Assembly (NCBI GenBank): GCA_963971405.1
Contig: OZ020486.1
Span: 6,843,419 to 6,907,418, forward strand
From: Psococerastis gibbosa
Lineage: Eukaryota; Arthropoda; Insecta; Psocodea; Psocidae
Length of the DNA: 64,000 nt
Direction: 5' to 3'
This document shows positions 1 to 12,292 of this stretch, in pieces (positions within the stretch are counted from its first letter, which is position 1; every line of letters starts with the position of its first letter). The notes under the pieces are model-generated. The model did no database searches and was not told where the DNA came from. It worked only from the letters and a program-made list of their open reading frames with translations. The translations under genes and the position numbers were made by a program.

Positions 1-580
1 TTTTATCAGCTGTATGCGGTATATTATAGCCTCATAGTCACTATTCATGTTGGCGCATGAATGGTGACAAGATATCTACCGTCTATCGCAGCAGTTCCCC
101 TCCTTTTGTCACCCTGTCAGACGATGGATGGATGGATTGAGGCGCGTTCAGAAAGGTACACAAGAGGTTCACGACCAATCAATCAGTGAAGGTACACAAC
201 CCCTCTTATATGCCAGGCTTTCACATCAGCACTCTTCAAGTCACAAAAGCAATCTCATGTTTTTTACAGCCCCCCCCCCCCCCCGCCTTATATTTTCTTA
301 TATGTCTTGTTTTCTCACACGGCTCCTCTCAAAATACTGAAGGGTTTACGAGGGAGTCTCCCCACCAAAAGATTTTGAAGATGCTAAATACAGTATTGTG
401 TGGAGAATTCTGAATGAGTTATGGTAACCTAGGTACTACTGTATATAGTTTCAATAATTTTTCCCTTTGTGATACTTCGCCATAATAATAATAAATATTA
501 ACTTAGGCCTGCTTATAGTGGCCCATTGCACCCTTGTCCAATGACCAATGCCAACGACTCCGATTTCGGACATTATTTAT
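1..580. other. Unassigned sequence with a C15 tract
   Basis: No gene or repeat family is recognised. The only clear feature is a run of 15 C at 270-284. The short reading frames across it show no domain or codon pattern. Confidence 0.5.
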
Positions 581-1358
581 TACTTATCCAATTTATACGT
601 ACGTTGTATAAGGAAAGATTTGTGATGGTCAATATTTTTGACTCCGAGATTTTAACGGATTTACACGTTTTGTGGTCCCAGGAACCTAAGAAAATGGTTT
701 TTACAAAATGTCTGTCTGTCGCTCTGTCTGTCGCTCTGTCTGTTCATCGATCTCGGGGCAAACTTTTCAGTCGATTTTAATGAAATTTGGCATGTAGGTT
801 CACAAAAATTTTAACTAGGGACTATTTTTTATTTATTTTGGGCTAACTCAATTTTGGGAGGTTTTATTCTCAAAATGGCCAAAAAAACGTCTAAAAAAAA
901 TTATTTCTCAAAAGCGGCTCCAACTTTTTTTTTTAAATTAACATACAGTATATTTTAGTCGTTATTAATGTTAATAAAATGTCCCTTGCCCCTTGATAGT
1001 TTGCTTCTGGGGGTTAAAAAGATAAAAATTACTCAATTTTCATGAAAAATGACTAAAAAATAATTTTTCTGCGGAACCTATCTATCGATGACTTCTAGCT
1101 TCAGGTATATTTTAGGTGTTAAATAGAGTAACAAAACCGAACAGGTTGCTTTCCCAAGAAAGTATTTGATTTTGTGTAAAAAAATTATTTTTTAAAGAAA
1201 TTATAAAAATTTAACGCTCCAATACATTACGAGCCGTACACTTCCGGTAGATAGAATGGAGTTTTAGAAAAATTATTTACCATGAAGTTACTCATTATCT
1301 CTATCTACTAATTGATAAATTGGAAAGCATGTTCGAGTGAACTCGGACCGGTTCTTGT
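581..1358 (+). repeat. Family A interspersed repeat, copy 1
   Basis: This is one of at least five copies in the window of a 0.8-1 kb repeat. It begins near a variant of TTGCTTTCCAATTTATAC and ends GATAAATTGGAAAGCATG...CGGACCGGTTCTT. The outermost 15 or so bases are inverted copies of each other (TGCTTTCCAATTTAT), which suggests a non-autonomous DNA element. It carries a (CTGT)n microsatellite near 711-742 and the family block ATTTGGCATGTAGGTTCACA. It has no coding capacity. No autonomous partner is visible. Confidence 0.8.
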
Positions 1359-1390
1359 ATATTGTCTCCATAAGAATTCTGGGCTGCCAC

Positions 1391-1515
1391 TGACAAACTG
1401 GTATACGTCCTCGGTGTCAAGCTACACCGGCTACAGTAGATAATGGACAAGCTGAGACAAGCTTACAATTGACGAAATGAAACATGCGAAAGCTTGACTG
1501 AACCAAGTACAGATA
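1391..1515 (+). repeat. Family B short interspersed repeat, copy 1
   Basis: It shares the blocks CAAACTGGT, CGGCTACA and GATAATGGACAAGCTGAGAC with stretches at 10894-10960 and 48686-48815. It is non-coding and its class is unknown. Confidence 0.6.
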
Positions 1516-1855
1516 CTTCGTCATATATAGTGACATAAGAAAGTAAAATAACTCAAGTTTTATTAAAAACGTGTTGTTTGTGTTTCATTAGCCTGGTCAT
1601 TACCAGCCGAGCTGTTGCTGTCTGCTGAGGGCTTAGAAACTGCAAAATAAAAATTTATTTTACTACTTTCAATGCGTACAGTTACAGATAGTCACATAAT
1701 ACATTATAATATACAATGCATTATTATTTATTCATGATCATATATTATCTTCTAAGTTGGCCTACTAATTCCTTCATTACACAGCAACCTTCGTTGTTTC
1801 CTTAAAATTCTATTTTGTTTACTTTTTTTAAAAAGTACAAACAATTTAATGAATG

Positions 1856-2128
1856 TACCCGATTGACCTCTTCACATAAGAACATCCGCAGCGGTACCGT
1901 AACTAAAATTCGAGTTTGTGTATTATACCTTTGTGTATTGTATTATACCGTTGCCATTGGTAAAACAATTCAGTTATTTACTTCTAGTAGACGGAAGTCT
2001 GATTGTTCATTTTCTGAGGGGGGCACTTTTGTCCAGTTACGACATGACTGTCTCCCATCGCAAGGTGTGTAGAGACTCGCACAAGTACAAGCACGCTACA
2101 TAACTTGCCACCGAAGTCGATTAGGGAG
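1856..2128 (-). repeat. SINE-like family D, copy 1 (interrupted)
   Basis: On the minus strand it matches the units at 29211-29337 and 30277-30411: a head CGACTTCG(A/G)TGGC, then GTGCTTG.ACTTGTGCGAGTC, and an end GAGGTCAATCGG. About 140 bp of unrelated sequence separates the two halves here. The head resembles a degraded tRNA-like promoter region. Confidence 0.55.
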
Positions 2129-2231
2129 TAGGCTATACACGATCGGTATTTCCGTTTGATTTTAATTTTAAAAAGAATTGATAGCCTACCTACTTGCAGT
2201 TAGTGCGATGTCGTATTGAATATTCTCATAA

Positions 2232-2457
2232 GGCGGCAATTCGACATCGACCTCGTTTTTCATAATGCACGTGACATTGACGTGGTAGCTCAGACATCAT
2301 TAATAAGTGTCTGCCATATTTTAAGGAGACAATAATGTAGATACTTAACTTATCTATTATTAATTAAGACATAATATGGTAGAGACTTATTAATGATGAC
2401 TGCTACCACGTCATTGTCACGTGCATTATGAACAACGAGGTTGGTGGAATTGCCACC
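2232..2457. mobile_element. Harbinger-like palindromic MITE
   Basis: The element is 226 bp and largely self-complementary. One arm reads GGCGGCAATTC at the tip and continues through CATAATGCACGTGACATTGA; the other arm mirrors it. TAA flanks both ends (2229-2231 and 2458-2460). A 3 bp TWA target duplication and GG-starting inverted ends are hallmarks of PIF/Harbinger MITEs. It has no ORF. Confidence 0.75.
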
Positions 2458-2460
2458 TAA

Positions 2461-3640
2461 TTAACCTAAAAGAATCTGCCTGCGATACATTATCATTATG
2501 CCATTATACATACATTTAGTAATATCGCACAACAGGTTGTAGTTTTCTTAATTTATTATGATTTTTTTCTGCATTTTTCTGACTCAGATATAAAAATTCT
2601 GGCAAAGGATCGAATCCGATCGATGTTATTCTGTATACCGATGAATCCCTTTTTGCAATTTAGCTTGGAATGGATCACAAAACTATACAAACCAATCAAC
2701 AGTAATCATCTCTCGAAATGAACTCTCTCGAATATTCTGCTTATTGCTGAATTCCGATTTTTTTATTGACTGTATTTAATTTAAAAACAATGCGGAGTAC
2801 CCCCACTACGGGTTTATTGTACAAATACGATTTTCGTAGGAAATATCGATCGTAGAGCCTGTAATTAGTAGAAATGCCCCCTATTTTTAACAATTTAGCC
2901 TACCCTAAAACTAAATAAAAGAGAAACAATTCAATTAGACACACTTAAACTAACATATTAAGCTACACATATTACATATTAATCTAAAATATAAATGTGG
3001 CCTTCAGATACGCCAAAATAATTAGCCACAGTTCTTGAACTCCTTCCTCTTTCCGACGTTTTTGTACAAATCAAATTCAATCACATATTATGACTAAGAT
3101 GCTATTTTTGTCCTGATCTGATATTTTGGACGACTGTATACGATTGATATATCTCATAAGATATTTGATTTTCACACTTTAAGGGGTTTTCTTCCTCCGA
3201 CTTTCTCTTTGGAGTCGGAATATTGGTTATTTTCAAGATTTTATCACCGTGTTAATTTTTACGATCTAGTAAAAAAAAAAAAAAATCAAATTTTAAGATG
3301 ATCCGATATTAAAAGCCGTAGGCTGATTGCTTTTGAGAACTCTACGAGTGTTCTCTCTTGCGAAATTTGACTGGGCTATACGATATTCTGCAAAAAGGTA
3401 TAGGTATAGTGGGGTGTCTGGTTGAAATGGACCAGTCTGTCCGGAAAATGTGTCTGCTTCTGCGTTTTACCCTATCCCAAATAAGCATGAGGAATCATCA
3501 TCTGTCTACATGATTGGTACGGCACAGCTCTATATTAGTTGGTACGGCGTTAAACGGTTAATCAGCTTAGAACGTTTGATGGCCGATAAAGCTGAAGATG
3601 AATCTTTATTTGGAAGAAAAGCTGGCGATACATAAGCTAA
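2461..3640. other. Intergenic or intronic sequence without a gene
   Basis: A block at about 2790-2890 (GGAGTACCCC...CGTAGAGCC) recurs at 31690-31790 and may be an old repeat. There is a poly-A run near 3270-3284. No coding signal is seen. Confidence 0.45.
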
Positions 3641-3644
3641 TAAA

Positions 3645-3840
3645 CACCAGCCATGCGATGAGGAGCGAATAGTACCGCCTTCTGCATGTAATAATCCAAG
3701 GGTAGATAGAAGAGCAGAGGGCTCCCGGCAGAAGAAGAATATCCTGAGGCAGTGGTTTAGCAAGAGTATGACTTCCCTCTTCAAAACAGCAGTCTCCAAG
3801 GTCCAAATTGCCATGATGAGGCATTTAAAGAGGAAGAGGT
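3645..3840 (+). mobile_element. LINE 3' coding fragment (decayed)
   Basis: A broken frame reads YRLLHVIIQG.IE.QRAPGRRR, then a region ending near IAMM. This is the C-terminal tail usual in non-LTR retrotransposon endonuclease/RT proteins. The same tail occurs at 9830-10040 and, on the other strand, at about 23690-23780. Stops and frameshifts show it is dead. Confidence 0.6.
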
Positions 3841-4064
3841 AGCTATTTAGACCCGTTCTGACTACTGGAACGGTCCACTATCCTTAGCAATAGCTCATTT
3901 AATAATTCTGGACGGCATCTTCATGTTCCAATGCGTAGTGATACCGTCACGTAGTCTATACGTAAACCTTCCAAGTGGTGGTGAGACCGAGCGTTATGGG
4001 TAACATATTATATTAAAGCTCCATTTCTTAGAGAGTAATTAACCTCTACTTTTTTCTATTTCAG

Positions 4065-4183
4065 TGGTCTCAGAGCAGTGGGGAAAGCAATGCGTTCGGC
4101 TGCGCATCTCCGTTAAATCCGACAACTGTGGAGAGAACGCCGACTGTTCGAACAAAGGCGTTTGTTTCTCGAACGCGTCAATG
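4065..4183 (+). CDS. EGF-repeat membrane protein, first exon in window
   Basis: This internal exon encodes QWGKQC, about 14 linking residues, then the first half of EGF repeat 1 (NCGENADCSNKGVC). The acceptor is the pyrimidine-rich TTTTTCTATTTCAG ending at 4064, and the donor is ATG|GTAAGC at 4184. The 119 nt enter with two leftover bases (TG), so the preceding exon must end in phase 1, and they leave in phase 0. The second half of EGF 1 is supplied by the exon at 22745, 18.5 kb away. NAS near the end is a possible N-glycosylation site. I found no upstream exon in 1-4064. The protein is probably an arthropod Notch-ligand-like EGF protein (DNER/Weary type); orthology is inference. Confidence 0.85.
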
Positions 4184-5500
4184 GTAAGCCTCCTTTGATC
4201 CTTTGACTTCTCGCTGATGGATGCCTCTTTCACATTGCTGACATCCATTATGAACGCCTATGTCGCGCTCTCACGGCATTGTTTTGTACCAACTATTCTT
4301 TGAAGAACTATTGTGTACTTGGAACCTTGGAGTCCATAATCATGCCTGTACAGGCAGGCAGACTTTCATAGTAGTTATTGAAGTGTAATTTGGTTACCTA
4401 GACTTTTCATCCGCTGATAGCACTAATGAAAATACCGTGCACATAGCAGATGATGACATTTTTAAAGGTCAGCCTTTTGCACAACGGAGACATATTCCGA
4501 GTTCACAGTGACCCATGAAGCCTACGGAGCCAGACGTACAATAGTACATAGATAGGTAGGGAAAAGCAACTTAATTGCATTAACATAACTGCATTAACAT
4601 ACAGTTAGACTACGCAAATATGTGGATTAGATATGAAGCAATACAACCTTTTTTTTTCGTTTTGAATTTCCATTTGATGAATTAGATTTCGATTTTTTTC
4701 TACCGAATAGTTTCAATTTTAATTCTACATCGGCATTCTGGTGGAGCCAGATAGAAAGCTGCTCGGAGCTATAGGTTGACGACTAGTGGCCTAGGGAAAT
4801 AGGGAATAAGGAACGTATGAGGTAATGATGTTTATGTATGTTCCCCTAATTAAGGAAATTATTGATGTGAGAGGAATGTGGACACTAGGGGTTTCTAAAA
4901 AGAGAAAATAGTGGTGACAGAGGATGAGTGGGGGTGGCAAAAGGAATTTTGTGAATTTCACGGGAGTCTGTAAATTGCGTGTGACTTGTTGCACCGGAAG
5001 GCCCCCGGGGTTGGGCCACACCTTTGTCCACGGAAGTCGGGCTTTAACCCCGCAACTGTTCGTGTTTATTAACTAGGAAATGTGGTAGCTGTAAGTTCAA
5101 AGTGAGAATTCTACTGTATTAGCAGAATCAGAATAAATTATTGTAATACAGTAATCAATAATTAACATGAATAATGCAATACTGACAAAACTTAAAAGTA
5201 ACGTAATGTACAATATATAAAATATAATGCTCACTTGTATTAATTACCTACATTCTAGTATATACAGTATATACATTATAATTGTTCATCATATTTAAGC
5301 TACCGTACTTAAAGGGTATAAATGAAGTTAATACTTTCTCAATTAATCTACAGTTGATTTTAGTAAAGTTAGACTATTCGATATGACCTCTGCTTTTGTT
5401 TCCTTTTTAATGTGTCTTAAAATTGGCTAAGTCGTTGGAGGAAATGATAATGTCAGCCCAAGTATAAAATCTACTGGAGCGGAGTTTGAAAAGTATGATT
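4184..5500. other. Start of intron 1, no feature recognised
   Basis: The intron donor is followed by AT-rich sequence. No repeat family or coding segment was recognised before the antisense IR pseudogene. Confidence 0.5.
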
Positions 5501-5505
5501 ATAGG

Positions 5506-7296
5506 TCAACATACTTTGCATTGACGTGAGAAACGTAACTTACTTGTTTTGTTCCTCTTTTGAATAAAATTCCACAAAATTTCAGTGACAAATACTACAA
5601 CCGAAGCTACTAATATAAATCCAACTATTTGAAAGATTCCGCTCAAGCCATGCATGGAAAGAGGGTGATTCTCCTGAACAATGGGCATTGCTGTCATTTT
5701 ATTCAAATATTTGGCATACCAGTACCTCACAAAACCCACCCTGTAGAAGACTTTGGAGCACTTTATTGAAAATTGGCACTAATGGAGGACCAACTGACAT
5801 AAAGAGACTAACTGGCTAACTCATGAAAGGTTTCTTCAGTGGAAAAAAATAAGGACGTAACTCGTCATCAAACAAATTAAGAAGTCTTTTCTCTGCTAAT
5901 ATCGGTGGAATCAAACCTACAGATCGAGTTCTCGGCATTTGGCTCAAATCAGTGTCAATCGTAAAGTGGTGTAAATTTTTTGCATCTAATTCCTTCCACA
6001 GAGCTGACCCAGATGTATTAACAACATCTCGAAACACTAAATGGATTATAAATTGATAATTTTGATCTACAGCTTCTTCAGTCTCTCTAATTGGGGCCTC
6101 AGTCACTTTATGTGATAACATATATACATCATACCATATTGATACATTGTTGTTATGTGCATGCTGTACAGGTATAACACTATGAAAATGAATTTATGGA
6201 TGTGATTTTTTGGTACAGCTATAGGAGCATTAAATTAAGTGGATGTGATATATAGTAAAATGTCGCTCATTGCAAGTCCACTTCGTCTTTTGATATTTAT
6301 AGTATTAATAGCTGCAGCAGCAGTTAAGACAACAGCAAATGCTGTGCCTATAAAGATCCAAGTTTCCACTGTAAAGGCTCCTTGGAACTTTTGAATGCTG
6401 GTTAGAAAATGAGGTGTGGGTACATACCATCGGTGATAATCTAGTAAGTGCGATGTTACAAAGTCGGCATATATTGCAAAGTCGAACCGTCTTTTCAACG
6501 CACCAAACGCAATATCAAAAATGTTATCATAAAGACCTTTTAAGAACCCGTCGTCAATCAACTTGAGATCCGGAGTGAGTGGGTTCAAGTATATAAAGCC
6601 GCTGTACACAGTGAGTGCAGGTCTGTTCACACGGAGTCTCTCAGCACTGACAACTACCATTTCAAAGCCAGTCTTTGGATCGTTATTCTGTGGGCTTATT
6701 TCGTGGGAACTCACGTGCAATGTGCAGTTATTTAAATTATCACCAATTTTATCTTTAAACAGTTCATCAAAGGTAAGCTTTGAAACAGTTAGCACTTCTG
6801 TGCATTCTATTGGCTGATAAGGATACCATGTAAAATATTGATGTTCTTGTCCAGTTACAGAAACTACAACATTCACAGCTCTTCCCCAAACCCAAAGCGT
6901 TCTAAGCCAATTGTGCACGTACTCTTCTTTGTCCACTAAAACTAGTACTCGAGTTCTTGCTTGCCAAAGCGAATTATCCCTTAATTTTTTGATGTATTCC
7001 TCCCTTGATTCTTCATCAATCATTATAACTGTGTTTCTCGGGTGGGGAATACGACCATTAGTCACTCGTGGAAGTTCTATTGATGGATCATATATCATCA
7101 GAGGGGTTTCGCTTGAAAATTCTCGTACAATTTTTAAATAAACAGTTGAATCCGTAAATGTTTTTGAATCCGAGAATATGACCGTGTAAGGAAAGGGCAT
7201 GTACGTCGTTCTTATTTGCGAGTATGCTGACGTGCTTATCTCATTTTGGGGTAAGTTACTTATAAGAAATAGGAGCAGTTGCACAGATGGTGTCAT
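5506..7296 (-). pseudogene. Ionotropic receptor (IR) pseudogene, antisense in intron 1
   Basis: Arthropod IRs are variant ionotropic glutamate receptors used in chemosensation. The copy starts at ATG 7296 with a signal-peptide-like MTPSVQLLLFLISN. It continues through an amino-terminal region and ligand-binding lobe S1 (NNCTLHVSSHEISP) to M1 (ETWIFIGTAFAVVLTAAAA). TAA at 6235-6237 then interrupts it. In the same frame comes an M2-like stretch (KFIFIVLYLYSMHITTMYQ), with a frame change near 6125 leading into LSHKVTEAPIRETEEA. Lobe S2 is cut by TAG at 5816-5818, continues to VGPPLVPIFNKVLQ, and shifts again near 5740 at a TTTT run. The final helix (SGIFQIVGFILVASVVVFV) and the tail end at 5506. 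Two stops and two frameshifts make it a pseudogene, though its sequence is still well preserved. Confidence 0.85.
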
Positions 7297-7441
7297 TATC
7301 TTTAATGGCTTCTTTAAATACAAGACAACGTCTTTTGTGTCCGCGTGTCAGCAGCAAATGTTCCTGCACAACACTACGTACAATATACTACTCAATCATG
7401 ACTAACGGTTGAACTTCAAACTGCTTGGAGAAAGCATCCTC

Positions 7442-7708
7442 CTAAAACCGGATCGTTGCTGCTGCTGCTGCAGCATTTGTTTTCAAGTACTTATCATTAA
7501 CAGCTGTTATATCTTGCATGATAATTTTAAATTGATTGTGTTCTAATGGCGTCTCATTACCGTACGCGAGTTCCGAAGGGTTAGTCATTATGTGCGACGA
7601 TGGGGTAATAATGGGTTTTGGTAGCTTTATTCGTTGTTGAAATAAATTACTGAAATAGGCGGTTTTGTTTACCATCATAACAAGGAAAAGCAAGTATTTG
7701 CACCTCAA
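7442..7708 (-). other. Unassigned 88-codon frame upstream of the IR pseudogene
   Basis: The frame opens at TTG (no ATG until codon 11) with a hydrophobic LLFLVMMV stretch. It ends in an alanine run encoded by a GCT/GCA repeat near 7457-7474. It might be a decayed 5' exon of the IR copy, but no homology is visible. It is not a confident gene. Confidence 0.2.
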
Positions 7709-7709
7709 T

Positions 7710-8905
7710 GTTTAGTCTTCGTTCTCTCTTTATGCAAAACGTGCGGCCGCGACAGTTTGGATAGAACCGGTTACCGTAGGATTATATATTGACATTATCG
7801 TAGAAAATTTCGAAACATTGTCACCCATCTCAAGCAGCATAATGGTATGGTTCTCTTCATTGAGAACTATTGTAGCCAGCTATTGTATGGTAGTAACACA
7901 TCGATAATGCACTGGTAAAGTTTCTCTCTGTAATTTCTTCATTTATAATTTAGCGTATTAATTGCCAGTTACAGTATTGTATGTGCCTGTTCGATATTAA
8001 CTCCTGAAACATACTAGTAGTTTAGGCACCCTTTCAGAAAAATCAAGTAAATTATACGAACCAAAAATAATATTGACCAAAAGATTGTATATATTGTATA
8101 TACCGAATGCAGATACAATATAGGTTTCGTTATGTTATGTTATGTTAAGTTTCGACGATGTAGAAACTATAGTCTAGCTAGACAGCTTCAAGTATTATTG
8201 CCTTGAAAATGTATTGTTATATTCGTTATTGAGTTATACCTGAATTACCCCCAATTAGTTTTAACGAGGTCACGACGAGCGAAACCTTCTCATAGATCTT
8301 AAACTTTCCTTGAAGACAAATGGCGCTGCCATGGTAAGCTCGCTAGGTAATTATTTCCACCGTCGAGTGACTATCACTCAATATTTTACATCAGCAGGAT
8401 GAGTGCATGTTGTGATATACACCGTATATCGTAGTAATTACGTAAATTGCGAGGTTTTCATCATATAACGTGAGGGCGTGGTTTACCGTTTAAAAAGCTT
8501 TTGAATTAAATGTGTGAAAGTTAGCACAGCCGGTAGACAGCTACTGCTGTTTGATTTCGAATGCGAATATGTGGAAATTCACGCCTCCCGGCTTCATTTT
8601 ATGTAAATTTTTAAATGTGTCACCATCGGCATCATCATCGCTCATGAATATGTGTCGAATGTTGGATAAACTGTTATAAAAAACGCTGTGGTATGACAAT
8701 CCATAGGGTGTTTCCCTTGTTCGTGATAGTAAGGTACCCGTTATGAGATTTGGCAGAATCTAAATTGAACATTACTTCATAAAATGTGGACTGGAGAAAG
8801 ATATCTGAAATCAGGTCCGCAACATTTTTTTTTTTTTAGCAGGAAGGGCTACAATCCTACACTATATGTTGGCATAAGTACGTAGTAGAAGATCACACGT
8901 CTTGA
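7710..8905. other. Intron 1, nothing recognised
   Basis: A short GTTAT repeat lies at about 8131-8150 and a T run near 8827-8838. There is no coding pattern. Confidence 0.45.
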
Positions 8906-8911
8906 CTTACT

Positions 8912-9240
8912 TGACTTAATTAGGCGCGATCAACCCAGGGGGACTTTTGGCCGCTCTGACAACTTCCCTCCATCTTTGTCGATCCTTAGCAGCCGCTGTC
9001 CAATCTGCTGCCTCGACGCCAACTCGAAGGAGGTCCTCCTGGAACTGGTCCGCCCATCTTCGCCTAGGTCTTCCTCTTGGTCTTCTTCCGCGGGGGATTG
9101 CTTCCCACACGGCCTTTGGGGGTCTGTGGTCCGGCATCCGGTACACATGTCCTATCCATTGTAGCCTTTTTGCTCTAAGATCGTCAATGACGCCGAGGGC
9201 ATTGTAGAGTCTGGAAAGTTCAATTCTATCCAGTGTAAAT
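8912..9240 (-). mobile_element. LINE 3' coding fragment (RTE/CR1-type tail)
   Basis: The minus strand reads IELSRLYNALGVIDDLRAKR, then LQWIGHVYRMPDHRPPKAVW, then a GRRPRGRPRRRW block and a terminal WREVVRAAKSPPGL. The motif GHVxRMPDxR...GRPRxRW...W is the typical C-terminus of endonuclease/RT polyproteins of non-LTR retrotransposons. Only this tail remains, without RT or endonuclease domains, so the copy is 5'-truncated. Confidence 0.8.
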
Positions 9241-9364
9241 CCATGAAATTTTAGGGGAGGAGATACAACCCACTAGCCCACCCGGCTACGGGGCCTGTCT
9301 GAAATTAATGTAAATATATTATATAATCATAAACAAAAATTATAAAATCATAACCTGTCGCAGC

Positions 9365-9736
9365 ATAAACAGCGTCTTCAGAGAGTCCGTCCAAAAGGCA
9401 AGAAAAAGAGCGGCGGAAGGAAAGCCCTGGGAACACATCGTGTCATCAAACAAACCAAGGGACCTTCCGAAAGATGTGGCAGTGGCGACTTTCCGAATGG
9501 CGACGGGACACGATTTCCTTCAGAAGCACTTGCACAGGATTGGGGTGGTGGACTCACCATTGTGCCCCCTGTGTTTTACATCTGAAGGAACTGCAGAACA
9601 TCTCGCAACCTGCGACGGCCTTAAGGACGTCAACTGGCAACTTTGGAGGGACGAGCTTTTTTATACTGGGCGGCACGGTGTCGGATGGCCGAAAGGCCAA
9701 GTACGGGCGTTGGCTGAAGTAAGAAGTAAGAAGTAA
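9365..9736 (+). mobile_element. LINE fragment, C-terminal RNase H / zinc-knuckle region
   Basis: The frame reads VAVATFRMATGHDFLQKHLH, then RIGVVDSPLCPLC and TAEHLATC. The spacing of FRxxTGHDxLxxHLxRIG, CPLC and EHLxxC is the post-RNase H C-terminus of Jockey/I-group LINEs. The frame stays open for 98 codons from 9440 but starts in mid-domain, so it is a 5'-truncated copy. Confidence 0.8.
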
Positions 9737-9759
9737 GTATAATCATAAACATACGGACG

Positions 9760-10050
9760 AATGCTTCGCTTATCCCGGAGAGATCGTGCCCCCAATGCTG
9801 AGGTCCTGAGGCGAATGGATACAGAACATACTTCGGCCATGTGATGAGGAACGAAAAGTATCACCTTCTGCATGTAAAAATCTAAGGGAAGATAGAAGGA
9901 CAGAGGGCTCCCAGTCCCATGGCAGAAGAACAACCTGGTTGAAAAAACTGAGTTTGGCAAGAGCACTACTTCGCTTTTCAGAGCAGCTGTCTCCAATTGC
10001 CATGATGATGGCCAATCATCGATAAAAGAGGCATTAAATAAGAAGAATTC
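9760..10050 (+). mobile_element. LINE 3' coding fragment, same tail as 3645-3840
   Basis: A broken frame reads HVMRNEKYHLLHVKI.GKIEG, then QRAP, then an end near SPIAMMMANHR followed by a stop. It is a decayed LINE endonuclease/RT tail with several stops. Confidence 0.65.
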
Positions 10051-12290
10051 CATAGGTTCTCCAGGGTCGGAGTCATATGATGAAGACGTAGAATCCGGTT
10101 TGGTGGGCCGATTTGAAAGTTTACTTTCGAAGTTCCAAAGGGAGACCATGAGGCAGGATGCCTTCGCCTCCCACCGCTCTTCTTAGTATAAATATTGGTG
10201 CACATCCCCTTGCCAAAATAGTTCCAACTAGACCTCTTTATATGACCGCAGAATTTATGGAGACACATCTTAAGGTTTTTCGTGTGAGCTCTTTATACGG
10301 GCGGAAACAGGCGGAAGACAGTTAGGTTACGAACTAAAAATTAAACCTTTCCCCGCATCTACTGAATAATGTTTTAAGTGCTAAAAGAGGTAAACATTGA
10401 GAAAACTCCATCGACGTAACTGCTGAAAGGCGATACGCCTTGTGAGGGATATTCCTAATTAAATAAAGTAAATGAGTTCCCGAATTTCCTCGAAATCACT
10501 TTCCCGCCCCAGAAGAAAAACAAACTCAGAGGAAGACGAGGGGAGGGGGGATAGTTGGAGCCCGACCTGATTTCCTCTTCCTCCAGGGTCTCTTCTCCCC
10601 CTTAATGAGCCCCCCACCCCCTAATATCTATATAGAACCTCATCAAACGTTTTTAAACCTTCTCAAAACCTCTTCATTTTGTAATCTACTTGCTGCTTTC
10701 GGTTTTACGAAATGTACGTATGTATAATTTGGGAAGAAAGCTTCTTATATAAACGTTCTCCCGTTCTTCCGAAGAACGTATTGTATTGTGCACCCCGACC
10801 TGGCAAAAATTATGGCTTTGCTCTGACATAGCAAACAATTATAACGTAGGGGCATTATTTTTTGTAGTGTTTCTCCGTTAATTATGCCGGTTTGCAAACT
10901 GGTTCACGTCTCGGATGTGAACCCACGCCGGCTACAAGCGACAATAGACAAGCTGCTGAGACATAATTACTTACTTAACGTGTTCGGGCCTAGGACGCAT
11001 TGATCAGAAACATTGGGCCCTGGATGGTCTTGTCATTAGCGTCTGATCACTGTCTGGGACACTGCAGCTTCTGCTAGTTCCGGGCAAACCAGAAGGGGGC
11101 ATGGAAAGAGCCTCTTCGGAGATTGCGCATACTTGAGATTATAACACGAGAATGAGCGATCTCTGGTAACGACGCCAATAATTACGGTTAAACCCTGACG
11201 GCCAACCCTTCCACCACCGGGCCAAGTGACAATACAACGCTGAGACATATGCTTACCAATGAGACTTTGTAACTGGAGTGAGCACGACTTACACAAGTTC
11301 GTGAAAGAGTCTTACAGCAGGTATTGGCTAAGTGAGTACCCCTATTATAGTCCGCCCCGCCATCGCTTAAAAAACATCCGTGAGAAATAATGGACGGGAC
11401 CACCATCTGTGAAATCATGACTGTGCCGTCCAGTATATTTTCTTACTGAGACTTTTGAAGCGATGGGGGGAACCGGCCCAAGGGTGACACCCACCGTCGT
11501 TGGTAAAAGCTACATACAGTGAAATCCAAAGAAAGCCGCCATGTTCTTTTCCCATTTCTACGCATAACGGTTTCCCTAGGATTCCGCTTTCCATATCTTT
11601 AGCTATGTTACTAAGAAGGACCCCAAAGAAAGATATTTTGCGTCATTCAGCCCTCCCTGAAAATCCCGCCATTTCTTTTCAAAGATTATTTCGGGACTAA
11701 TCGCCAAATTAAGTCATTTTTTTATTAGTATGACCTTGAATTCACCAAGCCTAGGATGATGAAAGAAACAGCTCCAAATTTATACTTTGCGATGAAGAGA
11801 AAAAAAAATGGCTGCCAAAAACCCCAGCACTATTTTATGCTTTTCCTGTCAAACGACAAAGTTGAAATATTTTGCATGTAAAATGAAACGTTAAGGCAAT
11901 AAATTACGCAAAGAAAGGGCAACCTCGTTTGTGTTTTTACCCTCGGTTAAGCAGAAACCACCTTTAATACGGCTTTATGGCATGTTTCCTTTATAGTGCG
12001 CGTTACATGAGTTGTGAAATCTCCAATACCTTTCAGATTTTTCTCAATTTTTCCTATTCACTTCTTTGCCGAGAAAGTCACGGAGAAAAGGGTATTGTTA
12101 TTTTATAACAAGGGACCTGCAAATCGAACTTCGGACTCAGCACTACTAACACACAAATGTTTGGAAAATCAATATGAGCAAATGGAGCTCATATTTGCGC
12201 AAAGTCAAATTTCTAATGAACTGTAGTGCCTTAAATGAGGTGTCATTAACAATTTTCAGATATTCTGATATCATTCTAATATATTGTCAG
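10051..12290. other. Intron 1, mostly unassigned
   Basis: It contains a partial family B repeat at 10894-10960 (CAAACTGGTTC...CGGCTACAAGCGACAAT). A short block near 10090-10130 resembles the Penelope terminal unit (GTAGAATCCGG...GGGCCG). Nothing else is recognised and no coding signal is seen. Confidence 0.4.
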
Positions 12291-12292
12291 AA

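Noticed and set aside
5506-7296. IR copy as a functional gene with introns
   Set aside because: No splice donor lies near the TAA at 6235, and M2 continues in frame straight after it. A second stop at 5816 and two shifts cannot be removed by simple introns.
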